The position numbers and the translations under genes are program-made. The notes beneath the pieces are model-generated. The model was not told the DNA's origin. It worked only from the letters and a program-made list of their open reading frames with translations, and did no database searches. Shown piece by piece: positions 14,933 to 22,349 of a stretch of 64,000 bases of DNA. The stretch covers positions 124,001-188,000 of the forward strand of contig NZ_JBNLIA010000003.1 of NCBI RefSeq assembly GCF_050122995.1, read 5' to 3'. Source of the stretch: Haloparvum alkalitolerans. GTDB lineage: Archaea > Halobacteriota > Halobacteria > Halobacteriales > Haloferacaceae. Numbering within the stretch: the stretch's first letter is position 1; each line of letters begins with the position of its first letter.

Positions 14933-16036
14933 GTGACGGAACTCGCCGACCTGACCGCCGAACTGGTGTCGATCCCCTCCCACGAGGACGAGACCGACGC
15001 GGGCGACGCCATCGAGGCGTGGCTCCGCGCGGAGACCGACGCCGCCGTGGAGCGCGACGAGACGGGCAACGTCGTCGCCCGCCGCGGCGCGACCGACGAC
15101 CCCGACGCCACGACGCTCGCGCTCGTGGGGCACCACGACGTGGTCCCGCCCGCCCCCCGCCAGACGACCGACGACGGGGGGTACGTCGTCGAGGAGCGCG
15201 ACGGACGGCTCTACGGCCGCGGGACGGCCGACATGAAGGGGGCGGTCGCGGCCTGCATGCTGGCGTTCCGCGACGCCGCGGTGCCCGCCGGCGTCGAACT
15301 CGTCGCCGCCTCCTTCGTGGGCGAGGAGGTCGGAGGGACGGGCGCCCGCGCCGCCATCGACGCCGGGTTCGCGCCGGACTACGCGCTCGTCGCAGAGGGG
15401 TCGACGAACTACTCGAAGGAGGGCGTGACGGACGTGGTCGTCGCGCACAAGGGCCGGCGGGGGTCGACGGTCCGCGCGACGGGCGCGGCCGCCCACGCCT
15501 CCGAACCGGAGTCGGGCGTCAACGCGGTGTACCGCGCCTGCGACGCGGTCGACGTGATCCGCGACATCCAGTTCCCCGAGGCCGAGGTCTTCGGCGAGAC
15601 CCTATCGGGGTCGGTCGCGGTGACGAAGATGGACGGCGGGGACGCGTGGAACGTGATCCCGGACGCCTGCGAGGTGACCGTCGACGAGCGCACCGTGCCG
15701 GGCGAGCGCGCCGACCTCGGGCGCGTGGAGGCCCTGCCGGGCGTCGAGTGGGAGATCGATCAGGACCTCCCGCCGATGGCCTGTGGGGACGACGCCTTCG
15801 CCGAGGCGGCGCTCGCGGCCGCGGAGACCGCTCAGGCGGGCGACCCCGAACTCGTGACGAAGCCGCACGCCACCGACGCCGGATGGCTCGCCGAGGCCGG
15901 CGTCGAGTGCGTGGTCTGTGGCGCCTCCGAACCGGGCGAGGCCCACACCGAGACCGAGAGCGTCTCGCTGGACGTGCTGGACCGCTGTTACCGGATCTAT
16001 CGCGAGCTGGCCGAGAACCCCCCGCGGAGCGACTGA
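14933..16036 (+). CDS. M20 family zinc hydrolase (ArgE/DapE/LysK-like deacylase)
   Basis: A 367-aa M20 enzyme. Zinc-ligand segments are LVGHHDVVPP, GRGTADMKGAVAACML (bridging Asp), SFVGEEVGGTGA (catalytic and metal Glu) and a final GEAHTETESV His. The dimerisation lid holds GAAAHASEPESGVNAVYRA. The family removes acyl groups from amino acids such as succinyl-diaminopimelate, acetyl-ornithine or acetyl-lysine; the sequence alone does not settle the substrate. The start GTG 14933 is chosen because the ATG at 14906 lies in the TATA box (gatttatg) at ordinary leaderless spacing. Confidence 0.88.
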   Translation: MTELADLTAELVSIPSHEDETDAGDAIEAWLRAETDAAVERDETGNVVARRGATDDPDATTLALVGHHDVVPPAPRQTTDDGGYVVEERDGRLYGRGTADMKGAVAACMLAFRDAAVPAGVELVAASFVGEEVGGTGARAAIDAGFAPDYALVAEGSTNYSKEGVTDVVVAHKGRRGSTVRATGAAAHASEPESGVNAVYRACDAVDVIRDIQFPEAEVFGETLSGSVAVTKMDGGDAWNVIPDACEVTVDERTVPGERADLGRVEALPGVEWEIDQDLPPMACGDDAFAEAALAAAETAQAGDPELVTKPHATDAGWLAEAGVECVVCGASEPGEAHTETESVSLDVLDRCYRIYRELAENPPRSD

Positions 16037-16261
16037 GCGCTGCGGTCGCCCGGGTCGGGCGGGGAACCGCGCGCGTTATCAACAGCGATACGCGGACGGA
16101 CGGGCTTTTCCCTCCCCTCGTGAAACGGGTGCGCGAGCGACGGCGACGCCGGGTCGTCTCGGTCGGTGGCAGATTATTTCTCTATTTCTACTAATAGATT
16201 ATCGCCGACACCTGAGTAGGCATACATAATCATTTCCTTTCAAACCAGTATTTCTGAAAGC
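16037..16261. promoter_or_regulatory. AT-rich intergenic promoter region
   Basis: From about 16165 to 16260 the DNA becomes strikingly AT-rich for this chromosome, with runs such as ttatttctctatttctact and catacataatcatttcc. A TATA-like catacataat (16221-16230) is placed for transcription starting about 10 nt before the 42-aa gene. The composition break suggests strong or regulated promoter DNA, or transfer. Confidence 0.5.
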
Positions 16262-16390
16262 ATGGAAGCCATCAGCGCTTACCTGTCCGACAACCCGAAG
16301 ATGACCGGCGTCCTGTTCATGACCCTGCTCCTGCTTTCGCAGGCCGCCCCGGCCGCGGCCAACGTCGGGTCCTCAATGCCCGGTCCGTAA
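16262..16390 (+). CDS. 42-aa secreted or membrane micropeptide
   Basis: The translation has three parts: polar MEAISAYLSDNPKMTG, hydrophobic VLFMTLLLLSQAAP, then AAANVGSSMPGP. The plan is that of a signal peptide: one Lys, a hydrophobic core (17-30), an A-A-A site at 31-33 and a 9-residue tail NVGSSMPGP. Similar short haloarchaeal proteins with the NP-x-M-x-GVLF pattern are, to my recollection, common. The gene has its own AT-rich promoter and ends 10 bp from the end of the opposite-strand CHAT gene. It may be a lipid-anchored or released peptide; function unknown. Confidence 0.7.
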   Translation: MEAISAYLSDNPKMTGVLFMTLLLLSQAAPAAANVGSSMPGP

Positions 16391-16400
16391 CTCCGTTGGC

Positions 16401-18470
16401 CTACAAAGGCAGTAGTTCGTCGCTCCACTGCAGTTCCCCGTCAGCGAACACCGGAAAAACCTCCAACTCCAGCAGTCGTTCGACCTGATCAGCGGTCAGT
16501 TCGCGGACCGTGACCTTGCCGGGAACGAGACAGTGCTGTTCGAGTGCGTCCGTCGTCAGGGTGAATAGCGTTCCCGCCCCGAACCCGCCGATCGGATACG
16601 TTCTGACTCCGAGGTCGTACGTTCCCCCCGTCTCCGCGAGTTCGAAGACCGCTGCCGCACCGCTCCGGCTCTGACACAGCGTCACGTCCCCGTCGCCGAG
16701 CACGCTGTACTGGTGGCCGGTGATGAGGGCGCGCTGGGCGACGTGGAGCGCGGTGCGGAGGTTGAAGCCGCCGTTCATCAGCCGGGCGACGATCCGGCCG
16801 AGCTCGGTCGCCGGCGCGTTTGCCACGTCGGTCAGCGTCGCGATCCCGCCGCGGCTCCCGCCCTCGATGAGCGCCTGGCCCTGTCTGTAGGACTGACACG
16901 CGTTCAGGAGGAAGGAGTCGACGCCGATCTCCAGGCGGGCGTCCGTGAGGTCCAGGAACCCGTTCGCACACTGCATCCCGCGGTCGTCGACGTGGCCGAT
17001 GTAGTGGAGGAAGTCCACGTCGGACGCGAGCAGTTCCCGCATCTCCGCCCGAGTCAGGTCGTGGATCACCTCGATATCGAACTGCAGCATGTCGCGGAGC
17101 CCGTACAGGTTCGCCACCTCCCCCTCCTCGCGCATGCGGTCGTCGTTGCAGACGACGCTCACCGAGATCGACCCCCGTTCCGGCGTGCCGCGGCCGATAC
17201 GTCGTCGGTACGCCTCGATGGTCGCCTTGTTCGCGCCGATCGGGATCCCCTCACCGACCCAGGCGTGCTCGACGGTGTCGACCGGGTCGGGCTGGACGAA
17301 CTGCCCGTCGTCCACGGTGAACCCCGTCCCCCGATCCGCGGCGCCCCGAACGACCGGCGCGTCCGTCGGGGACCGGAGGAACTCGGAGACGTGACTCGAC
17401 TCCGGGTCGGCGTCCGACGGGTCGGCCTCCGGACAGCGGATCAGCGACAGGTCGTCCGCGAGGTACGGCAGGACCGAGACGTTCTCCGCGGCCGGACGCA
17501 CGTCCGTGGTGAGCGACCACTGCGGGAGGAGCGGCTCCAGGTCCTCGAACGGCACGTCGAGATACGCGTCCAGCCGCTCGGAAAGCGGCAGGTCGTACAG
17601 CCTCGCGTACTCCAGGTCGAGAACGTCGTCCAGCCGGTCCAACTCGTACAGCTCGACCGGATAGAACCCCTCGGTCCGGACGAGACAGTCGAGATAGAAG
17701 GTCCGCCGCAGCACGCGGGAACACCGCGCCTCGAAGTCGGGGGCCAGCGAGTGGCTCCATCCGTCGCCTCGGAGCTCGGGCGTCGACCCCGGCACGACCG
17801 TGGCGTCGAGGTAGTGCGCGAGCGAGGCGCTCGCGAAGACGTAGCGATACTCGGGCGGCACGACGATCTCCACTCCGGAATCGGTCTCCTCGACCGCGTC
17901 CGGGACCGAAAAGGCGTCGCCGACCTCGATCAGCGGCGGGTGCCCCCGCAGGGTCGGAAAGGACCGCTCCGGGCTCGTCGTGGCGAGCGACGATCCCAGA
18001 AGCGAGACGGCCCGCATCATCGACTCCGGGTCGGACGGCGTGGTGATGGTCCCCGCTGGCTGGTCGTTGAGCGAGCGAAATCCCGCTGAGACGGCCGTCT
18101 CACCGTCGAACGCGATCCGGGAGCGTTCGTCGCCGGAGACGACCGTGAGCCCGGATCGGACGTGCAGGTACGTCTTCGTCGGCGTCGGCGACACTTGCAC
18201 GAAGTACTCGCCCGCGGGCACTTCGACGTCGGTCCCCTCCGCGACCACCGCTCCCGTGGCGTCCCGAACGACCACGTTCGCGACGCGGGGCACCGCGATC
18301 GTCGACGCCGAAAACCGAACCGCGGCGTCGACCGGGAAGTAGTGGTTCTCCCCGTCGGTGGGAACGGGATCGACGGGCCGGTCGGTGTAGAGTTCGAACT
18401 GCGCGTTCTCGATGTGGTCCGTGACGCGCAGCCCCTCGCTCTCGACGAGCGGGTCGATGTCGATGCTCAT
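16401..18470 (-). CDS. CHAT-domain (caspase-like) protein
   Basis: A 689-aa protein. The last 250 residues form a CHAT peptidase domain: His493 in DFLHYIGHVDD and Cys525 in FLLNACQSYRQG make the caspase-type dyad, followed by GGIATLTDVANAPA and the late QYSVLGDGDVTLCQ. The N-terminal 430 residues include a beta-rich region (about 20-125) and no recognised sensor or transmembrane helix, so it looks cytosolic. CHAT proteases act in bacterial antiviral and cell-death systems such as Craspase-type effectors. No CRISPR or gasdermin gene is adjacent. Start ATG 18470; a longer GTG start at 18512 is possible. Confidence 0.85.
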   Translation of the reverse strand: MSIDIDPLVESEGLRVTDHIENAQFELYTDRPVDPVPTDGENHYFPVDAAVRFSASTIAVPRVANVVVRDATGAVVAEGTDVEVPAGEYFVQVSPTPTKTYLHVRSGLTVVSGDERSRIAFDGETAVSAGFRSLNDQPAGTITTPSDPESMMRAVSLLGSSLATTSPERSFPTLRGHPPLIEVGDAFSVPDAVEETDSGVEIVVPPEYRYVFASASLAHYLDATVVPGSTPELRGDGWSHSLAPDFEARCSRVLRRTFYLDCLVRTEGFYPVELYELDRLDDVLDLEYARLYDLPLSERLDAYLDVPFEDLEPLLPQWSLTTDVRPAAENVSVLPYLADDLSLIRCPEADPSDADPESSHVSEFLRSPTDAPVVRGAADRGTGFTVDDGQFVQPDPVDTVEHAWVGEGIPIGANKATIEAYRRRIGRGTPERGSISVSVVCNDDRMREEGEVANLYGLRDMLQFDIEVIHDLTRAEMRELLASDVDFLHYIGHVDDRGMQCANGFLDLTDARLEIGVDSFLLNACQSYRQGQALIEGGSRGGIATLTDVANAPATELGRIVARLMNGGFNLRTALHVAQRALITGHQYSVLGDGDVTLCQSRSGAAAVFELAETGGTYDLGVRTYPIGGFGAGTLFTLTTDALEQHCLVPGKVTVRELTADQVERLLELEVFPVFADGELQWSDELLPL

Positions 18471-18599
18471 TGGGTGACCTCGACGGCGGAGCGTCCACGA
18501 CCGCAGCCCCACGCCGTCTGTGGATCGGTTGGCTCGCTATTCGCCAATTGCCCGCATAAAGGTTGTGTCGTCCGCGAGGTCACCGGGTCGGACCGAACC

Positions 18600-18606
18600 G
18601 ATAAAG
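18600..18606 (+). promoter_or_regulatory. TATA box for deacylase-threonine synthase operon
   Basis: The element gataaag lies 28 bp before ATG 18631. A second TATA-like gcataaagg at 18554-18562 could serve the divergent CHAT gene. Confidence 0.55.
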
Positions 18607-18630
18607 AGTCGCCCACTCCTCCGTCCGCTA

Positions 18631-19587
18631 ATGACCACGCTGGGAACGGCGAGCGCGGCCCCTGGGGAGACGGACACGGGGCGGCTGGAGGTGGGCGAGA
18701 CGCGGGACGGGAGTCCGGTTCGGCTCCCGGTCGCAGTGATAAACGGCGCCGCCGACGGGAAGACGCTGTACGTACAGGCGGTCAGCGACGGCGACGAGCT
18801 GAACGGGCTCGGCGTCGTCAACCGGGTCGTCCCGCGGATCGACCCCGCCGAACTGTCCGGGACGGTGCTCGTCGTCGGGATCGTCAACTACCACGCGTTC
18901 CAGGTGGCCGAACACCGCAACCCCATCGACGACACGAAGATGAACCGGGCGTATCCCGGCGACGAGAGCGGCACCACCTCCGAGCGCATCGCGGCCGCCA
19001 CCTTCGAGGCGGCGACGCGCGCGGACCTCATCCTCGACCTCCATCAGGGCTCCACCAGCCGGATGATCGACGAGGTCCGGGTGCGGTGTGGCCCCCGACA
19101 TCGCCTCCACGGCGACTGCCTCCGGCTCGCGAAGGTGTTCGGCTGCGGCTACGTCCTCGATCAGAAGGGCCCCGACGGCCAGCTCGCCCGCGCCGGCCCG
19201 GACGAGGGCGTCCCGACGATCGACCCCGAGCTCGGCGGCTGCGTGGGCTGGGACGAGGAGTCGATCCGAAAGGGCGTCGAAGGGACGTTCAACGTCCTCC
19301 GCTACTACGGGTTCCTCGACGGCGACGTCGAGGTGGAGACGCAGACCCGCTCCCGCGGCTTCGACCAGTACGCCTCCCCCGCCGGCGGGCTCGTGCGGTT
19401 CAAACGCGAGATCGGCGCGGAGGTGTCCCGCGGCGATGCCCTCTTCGAGGTGACCGACGTCTTCGGCACGGTGAAGGCGAACGTCACCGCGGACAGCGAC
19501 GGGATCTTCTGGCGGTCGCGCCGGCTCCCGCAGGTGGCCTCCGGCGAGTACGTCTGTTCGGTCGCCGTCGACGTGGACAGCTACTGA
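18631..19587 (+). CDS. Succinylglutamate desuccinylase/aspartoacylase family protein
   Basis: A 318-aa M14-like zinc deacylase. Recognisable parts are VSDGDELNGLGVVN near residue 52, NPIDDTKMNRAYPGDESG, LILDLHQGS (His ligand) and a C-terminal beta barrel (ASPAGGLVRFKREIGAEVS, GDALFEVTDVFGTV). The usual HGDE zinc motif reads DGDE, with Asp in place of His, so the metal site may be altered or use Asp. It overlaps the next gene by 1 nt (TGATG), forming an operon with a threonine synthase-like enzyme. The substrate is unknown, possibly an N-acyl amino acid. Confidence 0.85.
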   Translation: MTTLGTASAAPGETDTGRLEVGETRDGSPVRLPVAVINGAADGKTLYVQAVSDGDELNGLGVVNRVVPRIDPAELSGTVLVVGIVNYHAFQVAEHRNPIDDTKMNRAYPGDESGTTSERIAAATFEAATRADLILDLHQGSTSRMIDEVRVRCGPRHRLHGDCLRLAKVFGCGYVLDQKGPDGQLARAGPDEGVPTIDPELGGCVGWDEESIRKGVEGTFNVLRYYGFLDGDVEVETQTRSRGFDQYASPAGGLVRFKREIGAEVSRGDALFEVTDVFGTVKANVTADSDGIFWRSRRLPQVASGEYVCSVAVDVDSY

Positions 19588-20717
19588 TGGCCCGCGACGG
19601 AGCTCCCACGGCCGGCCCCACCGCGCTCCGGTGTCCCGACTGCGGGGCGACCCATCGCGACCGCTGGCGCTGCACCTGCGGCTCCCCGCTGCGGTTCGCC
19701 GAGCGGCCGCGCCCGGAGCCGCCGGCGCCGGACCCGGAAGCGTTCGACGCCCGCGAAGGGCTCTGGAGCTTCGCCGACTTCCTCCCGGTCGGCGACGACC
19801 CGGCCGACCGCGTCACGCTCGGCGAGGGCGCGACGCCGCTCGTGGACGCGCCCGACTGGAACGCCTCGTTCAAACTGGAGTACGTCTTCCCGACCGGCTC
19901 GTTCAAGGACCGCGGCGCGACGACGACGCTCACCCGCGCCCGCGAGCTGGGCGTCGAGCGCGTCGTGGAGGACTCCTCGGGCAACGCGGGCGCCGCGGTC
20001 GCGACCTACGCCGCCCGCGCGGGGATCGACGCCGAGATCTACGTCCCGGCGGACGTGAAGGAGTCGAAGCTGACGGCCATCCGGCGCGCCGGCGCGGAGC
20101 CGGTCCGGGTCCCGGGGAGCCGAGAGGACGTGACCGACGCGTGTCTGGAGCGCGTCCGCGAGGGCGACGCGTGGTACGCCAGCCACGCGTGGAACCCGGC
20201 GTTCCTCGCGGGAACGGCCACCTTCGCGTACGAGGTTGCCCACCGGCGCGACTGGACCGTCCCGGACGCCGTGGTGACGCCGCTCGGACACGGCACCCTG
20301 TTCCTCGGCGCCTACCTCGGTTTCCGGGCGATGAAGGCCGCGGGGTGGACCGACCGCGTCCCCCGGCTGCTCGGCGCGCAAGCGGCGGGCGTCGCGCCGG
20401 TCGTCCGCGCGCTCCACGGGCCGGACGCCGCGGACCCCGCGGACTCGGTCAACGACGCCGCCGACGGCATCCAGATCGCGGAGCCGGTCCAGATCGACCG
20501 GATCCGCGAGGCCATCGCGGCGACCGACGGCGACGCGGTTGCCGTGACCCAGACCGACGCCGAGCGCGAGCTCGACCGGCTCCACGCGGACGGCTTCTAC
20601 GTCGAGCCGACCTGCGCCGTCGCGCCCGCCGCCCTCCGCACGTTCCGCGAGCGCGGCGTGATCGGCCCCGACGAGGACGTGGTGGTTCCGCTCACCGGGA
20701 GCGGACTGAAGACGTAG
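19587..20717 (+). CDS. Threonine synthase-like PLP enzyme
   Basis: A 376-aa fold-type II PLP protein. An N-terminal zinc-knuckle-like segment (CPDCG, CTCG; Cys16, 19, 29, 31) is followed by GEGATPLVDAP, the PLP Lys in TGSFKDRGA (Lys107), DSSGNAGAAVATYAA for phosphate binding, and a glycine loop TPLGHGTLFLGAYLG. This is the architecture of archaeal threonine synthase, which turns O-phosphohomoserine into Thr. A paralogue with another beta-elimination or replacement role cannot be excluded. The ATG overlaps the deacylase stop. Confidence 0.82.
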   Translation: MARDGAPTAGPTALRCPDCGATHRDRWRCTCGSPLRFAERPRPEPPAPDPEAFDAREGLWSFADFLPVGDDPADRVTLGEGATPLVDAPDWNASFKLEYVFPTGSFKDRGATTTLTRARELGVERVVEDSSGNAGAAVATYAARAGIDAEIYVPADVKESKLTAIRRAGAEPVRVPGSREDVTDACLERVREGDAWYASHAWNPAFLAGTATFAYEVAHRRDWTVPDAVVTPLGHGTLFLGAYLGFRAMKAAGWTDRVPRLLGAQAAGVAPVVRALHGPDAADPADSVNDAADGIQIAEPVQIDRIREAIAATDGDAVAVTQTDAERELDRLHADGFYVEPTCAVAPAALRTFRERGVIGPDEDVVVPLTGSGLKT

Positions 20718-20789
20718 CCGGCGCTCGCGCGCTGCGGGAGTTCTGAAAACAGAACGGTAGCGGCGCAGCCGACGCGTCCGGTGCGTCCG

Positions 20790-20975
20790 TCAGGCCGCGG
20801 GGTCCCAGCCGCAGACCCCGCAGGTCGCGGCCGACTCGTCGTGAAGCGCCCCGCAGTCCGGACACTGCTTCTTGTTATACGATCGCTCCCAGCGTACGAT
20901 CTCCGTCTCGTGACCGTTGTCCGCGAGGAACTCGTCGAACAGCTCGTCGTCGTTCGTGCTGGGTGCAGACGACAT
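20790..20975 (-). CDS. Small zinc-finger protein (HVO_0416-like)
   Basis: A 61-aa protein. A DDELFDEFLADNGHETE helix leads to WERSYNKKQCPDCGALHD and CGVCGWDP: two CxxCG knuckles that should bind one zinc, as in the many haloarchaeal micro-zinc-finger proteins. The start ATG 20975 (MSSAPST) is fixed by a TATA 27 bp upstream; two upstream in-frame ATGs are not needed. Zinc micro-proteins in this group affect biofilm formation and stress traits in other haloarchaea. The role here is unknown. Confidence 0.8.
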   Translation of the reverse strand: MSSAPSTNDDELFDEFLADNGHETEIVRWERSYNKKQCPDCGALHDESAATCGVCGWDPAA

Positions 20976-20999
20976 ACACGGCATGGTATGACGTACCAC

Positions 21000-21006
21000 T
21001 ATATAT
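21000..21006 (-). promoter_or_regulatory. TATA box for zinc-finger gene
   Basis: The palindromic tatatat lies 27 bp before ATG 20975 on the minus strand. Only about 50 bp separate it from the pyrE TATA on the other strand. Confidence 0.6.
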
Positions 21007-21051
21007 GTCTTTCCGCCGGATCGACGGGTCGCGAACGACGGTCGTTCCGAC

Positions 21052-21059
21052 CCGTTTAT
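21052..21059 (+). promoter_or_regulatory. TATA box for pyrE
   Basis: The sequence gtttatgc is about 28 bp upstream of ATG 21086, consistent with a leaderless pyrE mRNA. Confidence 0.6.
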
Positions 21060-21085
21060 GCCGCCCGCGGCCGCCTACGCGAGTG

Positions 21086-21625
21086 ATGCCCGACGACGCA
21101 CCCGACGACCTCATCGCGGCGTTGCGCGCGGCCGACGCCGTGCAGTACGGCGAGTTCGAGCTCTCCCACGGGGGCACGAGCGACTACTACGTCGACAAGT
21201 ACCTCTTCGAGACGGACCCGCACTGTCTGGACCTCATCGCGGCGGCGTTCGCGAGCCGACTCCGCGACACGGACGCGACGCTCGCTGGCGTCGCGCTCGG
21301 GGCCGTCCCGCTGGTGGCGGTGACCGCGGTCGAACTCGACCGCCCCTACGTCATCGCGCGCAAGCAGGCGAAGGAGTACGGCACCGGCAACCGGATCGAG
21401 GGGACGCTCGCGGCGGGCGAGGAGGTCGTCGTGCTGGAGGACATCGCGACGACCGGCCAGTCGGCGGTCGACGCCGTCGAAGCCCTCCGGGAAGCCGGCG
21501 CCGTCGTGAACCGCGTGCTGGTCGTGGTCGACCGCGAGGAGGGCGCCCGCGAACTGCTCGCCGAGCACGACGTGGAACTGGACGCGCTGGTCACCGCCTC
21601 GCAACTGCTCGACGACCGGGAGTGA
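21086..21625 (+). CDS. pyrE: Orotate phosphoribosyltransferase
   Basis: A 179-aa type I phosphoribosyltransferase making OMP from orotate and PRPP in pyrimidine synthesis. Family features are FELSHGGTSDYYVDKYLF at the N-terminus, VALGAVPLVAVTAVEL, RKQAKEYGTGNRIEG (flexible loop Lys) and the PRPP motif VVVLEDIATTGQSAVDAV (about residues 115-132). The ATG follows a TATA 28 bp upstream; the longer frame would start inside the promoter. A small membrane protein follows after 4 nt. Confidence 0.95.
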   Translation: MPDDAPDDLIAALRAADAVQYGEFELSHGGTSDYYVDKYLFETDPHCLDLIAAAFASRLRDTDATLAGVALGAVPLVAVTAVELDRPYVIARKQAKEYGTGNRIEGTLAAGEEVVVLEDIATTGQSAVDAVEALREAGAVVNRVLVVVDREEGARELLAEHDVELDALVTASQLLDDRE

Positions 21626-21629
21626 CTCC

Positions 21630-21950
21630 ATGGCCGCAACCGTCGTCCACGTCGACAGCCTCGCTATCGCCGTTTCCCTGCAGATCGGCGGCGAGACGGT
21701 CGCCATCGCCGCCATCGGCACCGCCGCTGCGCTGGCGCTGGTCTACTTCGGGGTGAAGTTCGCGGCCGGCGCCCGCGAGTACCTGCAGGTGCGGCGACGC
21801 GACGCGGCCGACGCCGATGAGGAGGCCGGCGGACAGGAACCCGTCGCCGATGAGGACGCCGGTAGCGGGCAGAAGACCGCGGCCGATGAGGAGGCCGGCG
21901 ACGAACCGGAGTCCGCGGCCGACGGCCGCGAACCCGGCGACTCCCGGTAG
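21630..21950 (+). CDS. Small membrane protein with acidic repetitive tail
   Basis: A 106-aa protein. One hydrophobic helix (about 26-44, IAAIGTAAALALVYFGV) is followed by basic residues REYLQVRRR and a low-complexity acidic tail with repeats of the form ADEEAG and ADEDAG. The topology suggests a cytosolic tail. It starts 4 nt after pyrE and is probably co-transcribed, though no functional link is evident. No family recognised. Confidence 0.6.
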   Translation: MAATVVHVDSLAIAVSLQIGGETVAIAAIGTAAALALVYFGVKFAAGAREYLQVRRRDAADADEEAGGQEPVADEDAGSGQKTAADEEAGDEPESAADGREPGDSR

Positions 21951-21991
21951 GCGGCGACATCCTTTTGTGACGAGACGGGAGTCGTTGGAAC

Positions 21992-22315
21992 ATGGCCGTG
22001 CCCTCCGTGCTCCAGTTCGGCGTCCCGGGCGGTCCGGAACTGCTGATCGTCTTCCTGCTGTTCGTGCTCGCGTTCCCGGCCGCCTCGCTGGCGCTCGGCG
22101 TCGGGGTCGGCTGGTGGCTCCGCGGGCGCCGCGGCGGGAACGACCCCGAGACGGAAACCGAACCGACCGGCGGCGCAGTGACCGACGACGCAGCGACCGC
22201 GACGGACGCCCCGACCGAGGCCGACGACGCAGCGACCGCGACGGACGCCCCGACCGAGGCCGACGACGCCCCGACCGGCGACGGTTCGGACGCGGACGAC
22301 CGAAGCGAGTTCTGA
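21992..22315 (+). CDS. Small membrane protein with TatA-like N-terminus
   Basis: A 107-aa protein. The segment FGVPGGPELLIVFLLFVLAF resembles the start of TatA/MttA proteins, but the amphipathic helix after the membrane span is replaced by a second hydrophobic stretch (LALGVGVGWWL) and RGRRGG. The tail has an exact 13-residue repeat (DDAATATDAPTEA, twice) made by a 39-bp DNA repeat. It is the third gene after pyrE on the same strand. Tat function is doubtful. Confidence 0.6.
   Translation: MAVPSVLQFGVPGGPELLIVFLLFVLAFPAASLALGVGVGWWLRGRRGGNDPETETEPTGGAVTDDAATATDAPTEADDAATATDAPTEADDAPTGDGSDADDRSEF
22184..22261 (+). repeat. 39-bp tandem repeat, two copies
   Basis: Copies 22184-22222 and 22223-22261 start gacgacgcagcgaccgcgac and are identical over the unit. 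They lie in frame in the acidic tail of the preceding gene and begin a third copy. Confidence 0.8.
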
Positions 22316-22349
22316 GTCCGCCGGCGGTTCCCCGCCCCATCCGCCGCGA

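Noticed and set aside
11270..15496. A 1,408-codon open frame on the minus strand spanning kdgK and mutL
   Set aside because: Low-complexity Arg/Gly/Ala translation outside the kinase; it is an antisense or off-frame artefact of high GC, joined in frame to the real kdgK only.
20782..21086. Plus-strand frame antisense to the zinc-finger gene
   Set aside because: The minus-strand CxxCG protein with TATA at correct spacing is clearly the real gene.
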